Positions 35,466-44,516 of a stretch of 64,000 nucleotides of DNA are shown one piece after another. Position 1 is the stretch's first letter. Each line of letters starts with the position of its first letter. The translations under genes were made by a program, and so were the position numbers. The stretch covers positions 124,001-188,000 of the forward strand of contig CAWARK010000011.1 of the NCBI GenBank assembly GCA_963784415.1. Direction: 5' to 3'. Source of the stretch: UBA7672 sp963784415 (lineage in GTDB: Bacteria; Pseudomonadota; Alphaproteobacteria; Caulobacterales; Hyphomonadaceae). The notes below the pieces were generated by a model. It was not told the origin of the DNA and ran no database searches. It saw only the letters and a list, made by a program, of their open reading frames with translations.

Positions 35466-35634
35466 GCGCCAGCTTGCGATAAAGCCGGAAATCTCGCGGA
35501 CACACGAGCTCAGATGCGCATGCCGCATTCTGGCTGTCGCCGGATCGCGTCTTCGCGGCGGCAGTCAAACGAAACGCGATGAGTCCGGAAGATGCGCGTA
35601 CGGAAGCCGCGCCCTCTTAAGCCAGGCGTGGGGC

Positions 35635-35670
35635 AAACAAAAAAGGCAGTGGACGATGTCCACTGCCTTT
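35635..35670 (-). terminator. Rho-independent terminator of the TonB receptor gene
   Basis: A 13-bp perfect stem (AAAGGCAGTGGAC 35642-35654, GTCCACTGCCTTT 35658-35670) with a GAT loop. On the minus strand it is followed by TTTTTTGTTTG, ending the receptor transcript; the opposite side has weaker T-richness and may also stop the sulfotransferase transcript. Confidence 0.85.
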
Positions 35671-35694
35671 CCTGTTTCGACTTGGTCGTAAGGC

Positions 35695-38600
35695 CTAGAA
35701 GCGCATCCGCGCCGAGATCGAGTAGCTGCGGCCGAGGATGAACGGAGCGTAGAGAGCAGCGTCCGTGTTCGCTTGGTCGAAGGTACCCGTCAGGGTTTGC
35801 GGCGGCAGATCGCCGAGAGCGTTCTTGACGACGGCGGTGAGCTGCCATGCGTCCGAAACATTCCAACGAACCGACAGATCGAGGTTCGACGCTTCGGGAG
35901 TATCCGGAACGTTGAGACCGCCGAACGTGCCGCCCGGGTAGTCCTGTTTCAGGCCAGGAACGTACGAGTGACGAACCTGGAACAGCCAGTCACCGATGTC
36001 GTAGCGCACGGTCGTGACCGTTTTCCAGTCCGGAACAGCGCCACCGATACCGGCTTCCGTCGTGCCGGAAATCTCGGTGCCGAAGCTGTCGTAGCTGTCG
36101 ATGATCGACGCCAGGATGTTGATATTCAGGCGGCCTGGCATGGTCGCGAACAGTTCGTCCAGATCGAAGGTGAAGTCGCCCTGGATGTCGACACCTTTGG
36201 TCTCGAGGTCAGCAAGACCGTTGACCAGGCTGGTGTTGACGGACGTGATCTGGCCCGTTGCCGGATCGCGAACGATCTGGGCGCAGTCCGAAGCCGACTG
36301 AGGCGTCGAACCGAGAGCGGGGCCATAGCACGAGTTCAGGATCGTTTGCGCGCCACGCGAGACGATCGCGTGTTGCAGGGTGATGTCATACCAGTCGACC
36401 GACAGGTTGAGGTCGCCGATCGGCAGGAAGTCAGGCTGGAACACCATACCGGCAGTGATGGTCTCTGCTTCTTCCGGCTGCAGGTTCGGGTTACCGAACG
36501 AGAAGGCCTGAACCTGAGCGTTCGCAGCAGCGAACGTTCCAACGTAAGCGGAGGCCGGCACGCCCTGCGTGATGCAGAATGCGCGGAGCGCGGAGAGCGC
36601 GGGCGCAGCGCCCGAGCGGCACGGTTCGACGTAGGCCGGGAAGCCTTGGTCGCCCGCCTGGTTGATCTCGATCAGCGAAGGCGCGCGAACGGCCTTGTTG
36701 AACACAGACCGGAAGTTCAGCCACTGGAACGGAGCGTAGTTGCCGCCGTACTTGTAGCTGGCGACGCTGCCGACGGTCGAGTAGTCCGACGTACGATAGC
36801 CGGCTTCGAGGGTCAGGTCGTAAGCGAGAGGCATCTTGCTGAGGATCGGAACGCTGACCTCAGTGTAGGCCTCTGCCACGTCGATGGCGCCTTTGACCGA
36901 CTGCTGGGCGTTGAAGCCCGCGATCTCGCCGCGACGCTGCGCGTCATCGACGTGCAGGGTGCCGTTGTCTTCGCGATACTCGACGCCGAACACGGCGGCG
37001 ACCGGACCGGCCGGGAGCTGGAACAGGTCACCACGAACAAAGCCGGAGAAGGCGCTTTGTTCGAAGGTCGAAGTCGTCGTGACGTCCGTTTTGATGAAGT
37101 TGGCCATCGGGGCCGTCAGTGCGTTCGGCCCGAAGATGTCGACGTTGACGCAGTTCGTGAGACGGGCGCTGACCGGGATGTTGTTGCATCCGGTGAGACC
37201 CTGCAGAAGCGCGACGGAGTTGACGTTGTTCTTCAGGGTCGCGTCGAAGCCAACGCGGCCATAGCCAGCGGTAAAGTTCCATTCCCAACCCGGGGCCAGA
37301 TCGCCGTGCAGGCTCGCACGGGTGGTGAGGCTGTGGTTGTTGAAATCACCGACGCGGCCACCGAGCGGAACCGAGCGCCAGGCGTAGGTGAAGTTCGAGC
37401 CCGGCGTCGGACGCGAGTTCAGCGCAGCCGACAGGTCGGGGTGCGGGTCGTCAAGCGTGCCTACGATACCGTCCGCGCCAGCGATGACCGGGGAGCTGAC
37501 CGGGATCGAAAGGCCCGTGATCGGCGTCGGCGCGAGCTGAACGGTCGCCGCGCTGTTGACGTACGACAGCATGAGTTTCAGGTCGACGCTGTCGGAGATG
37601 TCGTAGTGACCGAACGTCTGGAGGCCCCAACGTTCGCCGGGGATCTGCAGGTAGTTGTCCGGCGCGAAGTTATAGCGCGACGAGCCGTTGGCGCGGATAG
37701 GAACCGCGCAACCGCGACCCGTGAAGGACGGCGTCAGGGCGCCGCTGTCGTTGAACGACAGGGCACCGCCGTTGACCGCAACACCAGCCGTCGTCGTGTC
37801 GCAATCGGTGTTGGCCGCAGCGAACTGACCCGGCAGCAGCGCCGCCAGGTTCTGGAAGGGGTTGCCCGCGTTGTTCGAGATGCTGCCCCACGGCGGCGTT
37901 GCCGAACCACCACCCGAGAACGTTCCCGCGATGGTCGAGCCGGGCGTGCCACGCGCGATGAGTTCGGCGCGCGCCGCTTTGTATTCTTCGAGCGAGTCAG
38001 CTGCGATCACGCCGGTGTAGCTCGACGTGGCGTAGTCATAACCATAGACGAGCGCTTGCGAGACACGCGAGTAGTCGAATTCGGACTGGAAGACACCTTC
38101 GCGCGTATAGTACGAACCGTACGTCGCAAGGTTACCCTTGCCGTTGTCGAAGTTGCCGCCGACCAGGAAGTCGACGTTGAGTTCCTTGCCGAGGCCATCT
38201 TCGCTCGAGCTGACGGTGGAGCGGATTTCCGCGCCTTCGTAGTCCTGCTTGAGGATGAAGTTGACGACGCCCGCGATGGCGTCCGAACCGTACACGGCCG
38301 ATGCGCCGCCGGTCACGACTTCGATACGCTCGATCAGGCCAGCCGGGATGGTGTTCAAGTCGACGACGCCCGTCGTCGAGGCAGCCGGAACGCGTTCGCC
38401 GTCCACGAGGACCAGCGTACGTGCCGGCCCGAGGCCGCGAAGGTCGATGGTAGCGAAGTCTTCACCGCCAGCGTTGTTCGACGTGATCGTGTTGCCCGGG
38501 ATGATCTGGGGCAGTTCGTTGAGCAGCTGTTCAACCGACAGCGTGGCGGTCAGTTCGACGTCTTCTGCGCCAACGGTCGTGACCGGGCTGACGGCGGTGA

Positions 38601-38784
38601 AGTCCTGGCGCGCGATACGCGAACCGGTGACGACAACAACGTCACCCTTGTCGTCAGCTGCGGGACCATCGGTCGCCGTGGGAACCGTTTGTTGCGCGTA
38701 TGCACTTCCGATAGCTCCTGAAGCCACCGAAAGGGCGGCAAGCAGTGTGGAGCGCAGCAGGTGCGCTTTGACGGTAGTTTTCAC
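35695..38784 (-). CDS. TonB-dependent receptor
   Basis: A 1029-aa outer-membrane receptor. Signal peptide (ends GSAYAQQ), TonB-box-like DVVVVTGSRIARQDF, plug domain with LRGLGPARTLVLVDGERVP and VEVVTGGASAVYGSDAIAGVVNFIL, then a large beta-barrel ending in the aromatic RMRF. Length and the long extracellular loops fit the big receptors of Caulobacterales-type alphaproteobacteria that import sugars, peptides or siderophores; the substrate is unknown. GTG start 38784 has AAGGGG upstream. A strong terminator lies after the stop. Confidence 0.95.
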   Translation of the reverse strand: MKTTVKAHLLRSTLLAALSVASGAIGSAYAQQTVPTATDGPAADDKGDVVVVTGSRIARQDFTAVSPVTTVGAEDVELTATLSVEQLLNELPQIIPGNTITSNNAGGEDFATIDLRGLGPARTLVLVDGERVPAASTTGVVDLNTIPAGLIERIEVVTGGASAVYGSDAIAGVVNFILKQDYEGAEIRSTVSSSEDGLGKELNVDFLVGGNFDNGKGNLATYGSYYTREGVFQSEFDYSRVSQALVYGYDYATSSYTGVIAADSLEEYKAARAELIARGTPGSTIAGTFSGGGSATPPWGSISNNAGNPFQNLAALLPGQFAAANTDCDTTTAGVAVNGGALSFNDSGALTPSFTGRGCAVPIRANGSSRYNFAPDNYLQIPGERWGLQTFGHYDISDSVDLKLMLSYVNSAATVQLAPTPITGLSIPVSSPVIAGADGIVGTLDDPHPDLSAALNSRPTPGSNFTYAWRSVPLGGRVGDFNNHSLTTRASLHGDLAPGWEWNFTAGYGRVGFDATLKNNVNSVALLQGLTGCNNIPVSARLTNCVNVDIFGPNALTAPMANFIKTDVTTTSTFEQSAFSGFVRGDLFQLPAGPVAAVFGVEYREDNGTLHVDDAQRRGEIAGFNAQQSVKGAIDVAEAYTEVSVPILSKMPLAYDLTLEAGYRTSDYSTVGSVASYKYGGNYAPFQWLNFRSVFNKAVRAPSLIEINQAGDQGFPAYVEPCRSGAAPALSALRAFCITQGVPASAYVGTFAAANAQVQAFSFGNPNLQPEEAETITAGMVFQPDFLPIGDLNLSVDWYDITLQHAIVSRGAQTILNSCYGPALGSTPQSASDCAQIVRDPATGQITSVNTSLVNGLADLETKGVDIQGDFTFDLDELFATMPGRLNINILASIIDSYDSFGTEISGTTEAGIGGAVPDWKTVTTVRYDIGDWLFQVRHSYVPGLKQDYPGGTFGGLNVPDTPEASNLDLSVRWNVSDAWQLTAVVKNALGDLPPQTLTGTFDQANTDAALYAPFILGRSYSISARMRF

Positions 38785-39137
38785 TTTTTGACCCCTTCAG
38801 AAATCCAAACCAACATGGCGCCTAACGCCTTGGCCCACTCCCCCCGTCCGACGAATGCCTACGCCGGACACTAAGAATGGATTTGACACACTCCCGCCAT
38901 AAACCGGGACCCGTCAATAGCCCCCCGGCCACACGAAGGATTTTCTGCCAACATGCATGTCCGTGCAGCATTTCTGCATCAGTGAGGTGCTTGGGGGCAA
39001 GAAATTCCATCCCGCGCGCGCGACGGTCGCGTGACAGCCACGGCAGGCCGCCTCCGCGAGAAACAATCTTGCCTCAATTGGCCGTGCAGTGCGGGAACCT
39101 GAAATAAATATCCACCCGCTGCGTCAGCGCGCGACGC
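38785..39137. other. intergenic region between the TonB receptor start and gyrB stop
   Basis: 353 bp without a supported gene. It must hold the receptor promoter (minus strand) and the end of the gyrB transcript. I see no convincing hairpin with a T-run for gyrB and no strong -35/-10 pair; only the ribosome site AAGGGG by the receptor start is clear. Confidence 0.5.
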
Positions 39138-41591
39138 CTACGCGTCGACTTGCGCGTCCAGAGCGTTCTCCTGGATGAACTCGCGCCGGGGTTCCACAAC
39201 GTCACCCATCAGCTTCGTGAACATCTCGTCCGCGGTGTCGGCGTGTTCCACCCTCACCTGCAGCAGCAGGCGGGCGTTGGGATCGAGCGTCGTTTCCCAC
39301 AATTGCTCGGGATTCATCTCGCCAAGGCCCTTGTAGCGCTGGATCTTGATGCCGCGCTCGCCTGCCGCAAGCACCGCCGCGAGCAGCGATTCCGGCCCGT
39401 GAACCGACACGTCGCCCGTCTTTTCGTGCCGCAGGATACAACGTCCATCATAGAGAGCGCCGATCGCCTCGGCGCGTTCAGCCAGCCGCCGCGCATCCGG
39501 CGTCGCCAGCAATTGCGGGTCGAGCGCCGCTTTTTCCTCGACGCCACGTACGGTGCGTCGAAACAGGAAGGCGCCGTCAATGTGGGCGCCTGTCCAGTTA
39601 TCTTCGCCTTCTTCCGCAATTCGGTTGAGGCGTCGCGCAGCAACATCAACTTCAGCCGCGCCCGCGCCCGGTTTCATGACGCCGGCCAGCGCCGCCTGCT
39701 CTATAATCGGCCCCGGCGCCCGCATGACGAGACGCGACAGCGTGCTCTTGAACGAAGCGGCCTCTTTTACGCGTGCCCGCAGGTCAGCGCCGGCGATCTG
39801 TTCGCCGCTCTCGAGAACAAGCGTCTGGCCGGCGACGCCCTGCTCGATCAGGTACTCGTCAAGTTCAGCGTCGTCCTTGAGGTAGCGCTCGGACTTGCCG
39901 CGCTCAGCCTTATAGAGCGGTGGCTGTGCGATATAGAGATAGCCCTTCTCCAGCACTTCCGGCATCTGGCGGTAGAAGAAGGTGAGCAGAAGCGTGCGGA
40001 TGTGGGCGCCGTCGACGTCGGCATCGGTCATGATGATGATGCGGTGATAGCGCATCTTCTCGATGTTGAAGTCGTCGCGGCCGATGCCGGCGCCCAGCGC
40101 CGTGATCAGCGTGCCGACCTGTTCCGAGCCCAGCATCTTGTCGAAGCGCGCCCGCTCGACGTTGAGGATCTTGCCACGCAGCGGCAGCACGGCCTGGTTC
40201 TCGCGGTTGCGGCCCTGCTTGGCGGAACCACCGGCTGAGTCACCCTCGACGATGAACAGTTCGGACTTTGCCGGATCCTTTTCCTGGCAGTCGGCCAGCT
40301 TGCCGGGCAGCGAGGTGATATCGAGCGCGGTCTTGCGGCGCGTGAGTTCGCGCGCCTTGCGAGCGGCTTCACGTGCAGCGGCCGCTTCGACAATCTTCTG
40401 CATGACCTGCTTAGCGGGGACCGGGTTCTCTTCGAACCACTGGCTCAGCGCCTCTGTCATCAGCGTCTCGACGATGGGGCGGACTTCGGACGAGACCAGC
40501 TTGTCCTTGGTTTGCGACGAGAATTTCGGGTCCGGTACTTTCACCGAGAGGACGCAAGTCAGGCCCTCGCGCGCATCGTCTCCGGAGATGTCGACCTTCT
40601 CTTTTTTGGCCAGCCCCGTCTCGTTGGCGTACTTGTTGATCACGCGCGTGAGCGCGCCACGGAAGCCCGCAAGGTGCGTGCCGCCATCGCGCTGCGGGAT
40701 GTTGTTGGTGAAGCAGAGGACGTTTTCGTAATAGCCGTCATTCCACTGCAGCGCGGCCTCGACCACGACGCCGTCCTTCTTGGTCCTGGTGTAGATCGGC
40801 TTGGGGATCGCCGCCGCACGCTGACGATCGATGTGTTTCACGAAGGCTTCGACGCCGCCTTCGTACTGCATCACGATTTCCCACGGCTCGGCGCCGCGGA
40901 GATCCTGGAAGACGATCTTCACGCCGGAGTTGAGGAAGGCGAGTTCGCGCAGGCGATGTTCCAGCGTCTCGCGCTTGAATTCCAACATGGTGAAAGTCTG
41001 CTGGCTTGGCAGGAAGCGAACCGTTGTGCCGGTTGCGAATGTGCCATCGGCCTTTTTCGGCGCTTCGCCCGTGATTTTCAGCGGCGCTTCGGCATCGCCC
41101 AGCCTGAAGCGCATCTCGTGCTGCTTGCCATTACGATAGATCTTGAGATCGAGCGTCTCCGACAGCGCGTTCACCACCGACACGCCGACGCCATGCAGGC
41201 CGCCTGAAACCTTGTAGGAGCCCTCTTCCTCGGTGTTGGCGAACTTGCCGCCCGCGTGCAGCTGGGTCATGACGACCTCGGCGGCCGAAACGCCCTCCTC
41301 GTCGTGGATGTCGACCGGGATGCCGCGGCCATTGTCCTCGATTTCGGCCGAGCCGTCGGGATACAGGGTCAGGCGCACGAAGTTGGCATGGCCGGCCAGC
41401 GCTTCGTCGATCCCGTTGTCGACGACCTCATAGATCATGTGGTGGAGGCCCGACCCGTCATCGGTGTCGCCGATATACATGCCCGGCCGCTTGCGCACGG
41501 CATCGAGCCCGCGCAGCACCTTGATCGATCCGGCGTCATAGCTCTTGTTGTTTTTCTCGGGCTCGCCGTTGGTTTCGGTCACGTCAGACAT
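39138..41591 (-). CDS. gyrB: DNA gyrase subunit B
   Basis: An 817-aa type II topoisomerase subunit that, with GyrA, supercoils DNA using ATP. GHKL ATPase: EVVDNGIDEALAG, DNGRGIPVDIHDEEGVSAAEVV and GGLHGVGVSVVNALS. TOPRIM: VEGDSAGGSAKQGRNRE and DADVDGAHIRTLLLTF. The C-terminal KRYKGLGEMNPEQLWETT-type segment is present. Normal alphaproteobacterial length. Last gene of the dnaA-dnaN-recF-gyrB block. Confidence 0.98.
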   Translation of the reverse strand: MSDVTETNGEPEKNNKSYDAGSIKVLRGLDAVRKRPGMYIGDTDDGSGLHHMIYEVVDNGIDEALAGHANFVRLTLYPDGSAEIEDNGRGIPVDIHDEEGVSAAEVVMTQLHAGGKFANTEEEGSYKVSGGLHGVGVSVVNALSETLDLKIYRNGKQHEMRFRLGDAEAPLKITGEAPKKADGTFATGTTVRFLPSQQTFTMLEFKRETLEHRLRELAFLNSGVKIVFQDLRGAEPWEIVMQYEGGVEAFVKHIDRQRAAAIPKPIYTRTKKDGVVVEAALQWNDGYYENVLCFTNNIPQRDGGTHLAGFRGALTRVINKYANETGLAKKEKVDISGDDAREGLTCVLSVKVPDPKFSSQTKDKLVSSEVRPIVETLMTEALSQWFEENPVPAKQVMQKIVEAAAAREAARKARELTRRKTALDITSLPGKLADCQEKDPAKSELFIVEGDSAGGSAKQGRNRENQAVLPLRGKILNVERARFDKMLGSEQVGTLITALGAGIGRDDFNIEKMRYHRIIIMTDADVDGAHIRTLLLTFFYRQMPEVLEKGYLYIAQPPLYKAERGKSERYLKDDAELDEYLIEQGVAGQTLVLESGEQIAGADLRARVKEAASFKSTLSRLVMRAPGPIIEQAALAGVMKPGAGAAEVDVAARRLNRIAEEGEDNWTGAHIDGAFLFRRTVRGVEEKAALDPQLLATPDARRLAERAEAIGALYDGRCILRHEKTGDVSVHGPESLLAAVLAAGERGIKIQRYKGLGEMNPEQLWETTLDPNARLLLQVRVEHADTADEMFTKLMGDVVEPRREFIQENALDAQVDA

Positions 41592-41654
41592 TCCGTCTTC
41601 CTCGTTGCGGCGCGCACTGGCGCTGCTCTTTCTTCAACTCGGCTCTCGCGCCGC

Positions 41655-42824
41655 TCAGTTTTCGCGAACGACCCCGTCTGCAACCTCGAACCGCTGGGTG
41701 CGGTCGCCGAATGCGTCGAACAGGGAGCGGTCCGTTCCGGTGAGCCAGGCCTGGCCGCCGAGCGCGGTCAGTTCGTCATACAATGCCGCGCGCCGATCCG
41801 AATCGAGATGGGCTGCGGCTTCGTCCAATAGTAGCAGGGGAGAGGGGGCAAAATCACGCTCGAATAATGCCTGCGCATTAGCCAGAATGAGCCCAATTAA
41901 CAAGGCTTTCTGCTCACCCGTCGAACACTGTTCCGCGGGCAGCCCCTTGGGCGCGTGAATGACGCGCAAATCTGTCCGGTGAACGCCCTCTGTCGTGCGT
42001 CCCGCAGCGCGGTCACGGCCACGATTTTCGCGCAGCTGGGTGACGATTTCCTGCTCGATATCGGTCAGCGCCATGCCGTTGGCGGCGTGCAGCTCGAACT
42101 CGCCATCGAGATCGATCAGCGCCTTTGGAAACGCCCCCTCGGGCCGGGCAAGGATCGCCTCCTGCATCACCTTGACCGCATCCACCCGATGGATCGCCAC
42201 CGCCGCCCCCGCCCCCGCCATCCCCATCTCGATAGCGTCCAGCCAGGCGGGATCAGCCCTGCCCTGTTCGAGCAGCGAGTTGCGCTGGCGCATCGCTTTC
42301 TCGTAGCCGGCCGACGCTCCCGCGTGGCTGGGGAAATGGGCCAGCACCTGCCGGTCGAGGAATTTGCGCCGGTCGCCTGCCGGCCCGGCAAACACACGGT
42401 CCATCGACGGCGTCAGCCAGATAACCCGCATGAACTCAGCCAGTTCGCCCTGTGCGGTATCGACGCCATCCAGGCGCGCGGTGCGTTTCGACCTGCCCTG
42501 CTCATCCAGTTCGAGCGAGAGCGACAGCTTGCGGTCAATATCGCCATCGCGCACATCCGCCGACAGCGCCCAGCCATCCGCCACAGCGCCTTCGGGCGTC
42601 CTGCGCACAAGATCCGCAAATTCGGTTCCGCGCAGGCCACGCCCCGGAGACAGCATGGAGACCGCTTCCAGCAGGTTGGTCTTGCCCGAGCCATTGGCCC
42701 CGTAGAGGCAGACATGGCGGCCATCGAGCCTGAGATCGAGGCCCCCGTAATTGCGGAAATTGCGCAGTCCCAGCCGCGTCAGGCGCACATGCGGGCGGCG
42801 GATTTCGGGGGCGTCGTCGTTCAC
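41655..42824 (-). CDS. recF: DNA replication and repair protein RecF
   Basis: A 389-aa SMC-like ATPase that loads RecA at gapped DNA. Walker A GANGSGKTNLLEAV is near residue 40, and the C-terminal Walker B is LLLLDEAAAHLDSDRR. GTG 42824 is preferred: it forms a GTGA overlap with the stop of the upstream 112-aa gene, whereas the longer frame to 42857 would overlap it further. Part of the conserved dnaN-recF-gyrB block. Confidence 0.96.
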   Translation of the reverse strand: MNDDAPEIRRPHVRLTRLGLRNFRNYGGLDLRLDGRHVCLYGANGSGKTNLLEAVSMLSPGRGLRGTEFADLVRRTPEGAVADGWALSADVRDGDIDRKLSLSLELDEQGRSKRTARLDGVDTAQGELAEFMRVIWLTPSMDRVFAGPAGDRRKFLDRQVLAHFPSHAGASAGYEKAMRQRNSLLEQGRADPAWLDAIEMGMAGAGAAVAIHRVDAVKVMQEAILARPEGAFPKALIDLDGEFELHAANGMALTDIEQEIVTQLRENRGRDRAAGRTTEGVHRTDLRVIHAPKGLPAEQCSTGEQKALLIGLILANAQALFERDFAPSPLLLLDEAAAHLDSDRRAALYDELTALGGQAWLTGTDRSLFDAFGDRTQRFEVADGVVREN

Positions 42825-43159
42825 GCGCGCCCCTCCCCGTGGCGCGCCGACCAGCACAGGAAACGCGCACGCACCGTAGAGTTCATGCCCTTCATCTCGA
42901 AACCCGGCAGCTGTTCGAGCCGCTCCAGCACCCGCTGCTCACCCGACGCGCCCAAAGGGAAGGACAGTTTCGCATCATCGACATCGCGCAGGATGAACCA
43001 GACATCGCCGCCGGACGGACCGCTATCGTTGGTTTCGACGTGCACAGACGCCAGCCGTGCGACCGAAACCCTCTGCTCCTCGCCATTCGGCCAGCGGCAA
43101 ATGATGTCGTCGTCCGCCAGCGAGACGTAGAAGCTCTGCTCAGGCCATTTCCGGCGCAT
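42821..43159 (-). CDS. conserved-looking hypothetical protein between dnaN and recF
   Basis: A 112-aa soluble protein with no signal or membrane segment. It begins RRKWPEQSFYVSLADDDIICRWPNGEEQRVSV and contains GGDVWFILRDVDDAKLSFPLGASGEQRVLERL. The pattern of Trp/beta strands suggests a small barrel, but I do not recognise a family. It is 17 bp after dnaN and overlaps recF by GTGA, so it belongs to the replication operon and may act with it (inference). Confidence 0.8.
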   Translation of the reverse strand: MRRKWPEQSFYVSLADDDIICRWPNGEEQRVSVARLASVHVETNDSGPSGGDVWFILRDVDDAKLSFPLGASGEQRVLERLEQLPGFEMKGMNSTVRARFLCWSARHGEGRA

Positions 43160-43176
43160 GGCCGCAGTCTGCCATA

Positions 43177-44289
43177 TCAGACTCGCAGCGGCATCAGGAC
43201 GTATTGCGCGCCTTCGTCTTTTGCATCCAGCACGCGCGCGGGCGAGGCCGCGTCGTTGAATTCGATGCGCGTCTCGTCGCTTTCGATCTGGCCGGCGACG
43301 TCGAGCAGGTATTTGGCGTTGAAGCCGATCTCCATCGCCTCGGCATCGTAGTCCGCTTCAACATCCTCGACGCCATGGCCGGATTCCGAGTGCGTCACCG
43401 CCAGCGTCAGCTTGCCCGCCGAGATCGACAGTTTTACGGACCGCGAGCGCTCTGCCGACACCGTTGCGACGCGATCGACAGCCGCCTTGAACAGCTTGGT
43501 GTCGATGGTGAGGATGCGGTTGTTGTCCTTGGGAATGACGCGCTGGTAGTCGGGGAACGACCCGTCGATCAGCTTGGACGTCAGAACAGCTTCGCCGACC
43601 CGGAAAACGATCTTTGAATCCGAGGCTTCGACGGTCACGATTTCCGGCGCGTCATCGAGCAGGCGGCGAACCTCGGCCACGGCCTTGCGCGGTACGATCA
43701 CGCCTTTCAGCTTGTCCGAACCCTTGGGCGCTTCGGTTTCAGCCAGGGCGAGGCGGTGGCCGTCGGTCGCCACGGCGCGCAGGACATTGCCTTTCGCGCC
43801 CTTGGCGTGATGCAGGTAGATACCGTTCAGATAGTAGCGGGTTTCCTCGGTCGAGATCGCAAAGCGCGTCTTGTCGATCAGGCGGCGCAGCTCGGCGGCC
43901 TCCATCTCGAATTTCACCGGGGCCGCTTCCTTGGCCATGGTCTGGAAGTCTGCCGCCGGCAGGGTCGGCAGGCCGAATTTCGAGCGACCCGCTGAAATCG
44001 ACAGGCGGCCTTCGGACAGGTCGAGGACCACCTCGGAGCCTTCCGGCAGTTTCCGCACGACGTCGAAGAAGGTCTGGGCCGGCGCGGTGACGGAACCCGC
44101 CTTTTTTACCTTGGCCTCGGCCGCATCCGTCGCCTCGATGTCGAGATCGGTGGCGGTGAGACGCAGGCGGTCGCCTTCGGCTTCCATCAGGATGTTGGAC
44201 AGGATCGGAATCGTGTTGCGCCGCTCGACTACGGCCTGAACGTGGGACAGCGCCCGCATCAGGGCATTGCGGTCGATGGTCAGTTTCAT
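43177..44289 (-). CDS. dnaN: DNA polymerase III beta sliding clamp
   Basis: A 370-aa beta clamp, normal length, with three repeated domains. The N-terminus (MKLTIDRNALMRALSHVQAVVERRNTIPILSNILMEA) and C-terminus (EFNDAASPARVLDAKDEGAQYVLMPLRV) match the family closely. It forms the dimeric ring that tethers polymerase III. It lies after dnaA in the same direction, with three hairpins in the gap. Confidence 0.98.
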   Translation of the reverse strand: MKLTIDRNALMRALSHVQAVVERRNTIPILSNILMEAEGDRLRLTATDLDIEATDAAEAKVKKAGSVTAPAQTFFDVVRKLPEGSEVVLDLSEGRLSISAGRSKFGLPTLPAADFQTMAKEAAPVKFEMEAAELRRLIDKTRFAISTEETRYYLNGIYLHHAKGAKGNVLRAVATDGHRLALAETEAPKGSDKLKGVIVPRKAVAEVRRLLDDAPEIVTVEASDSKIVFRVGEAVLTSKLIDGSFPDYQRVIPKDNNRILTIDTKLFKAAVDRVATVSAERSRSVKLSISAGKLTLAVTHSESGHGVEDVEADYDAEAMEIGFNAKYLLDVAGQIESDETRIEFNDAASPARVLDAKDEGAQYVLMPLRV

Positions 44290-44347
44290 GTCGCCCGGTT
44301 CCTGTCAGTTGGCGCCCGGATGGCGCCTGCGGTCCACCGAAAAAGAT

Positions 44348-44506
44348 CGGCCCGCCGGTAAGGGGCGGGCCGGAACATTAGCGGATTGCCGCGCCGCGAA
44401 AAGGCCTGTTGAGGGCCAACTGACCCCCTATCAACAGGCCCTCCCCAGTTTGCAGGCGCCTGCGGAGCGCGGATGCACGTCCCGGAACCTTTTTCGGGGT
44501 CCCGGG
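44348..44506 (-). other. three inverted repeats in the dnaA-dnaN gap
   Basis: The 227-bp gap holds: a perfect 9-bp stem CGGCCCGCC/GGCGGGCCG (44348-44372); a perfect 10-bp inverted repeat GGCCTGTTGA/TCAACAGGCC (44403-44412, 44431-44440) with an 18-nt loop; and a 9-bp stem with one mismatch at 44482-44506 around CCTTTTTCG. On the minus strand the third may end the dnaA mRNA, and the others may structure the dnaN leader. Confidence 0.5.
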
Positions 44507-44516
44507 CGCGTCCCGA

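Noticed and set aside
35773..38721. A 982-aa open frame antisense to the TonB-dependent receptor
   Set aside because: The minus strand encodes an unmistakable receptor with signal, plug and barrel. The plus-strand frame is Arg/Val-rich with no domain and follows from GC-rich codon use.
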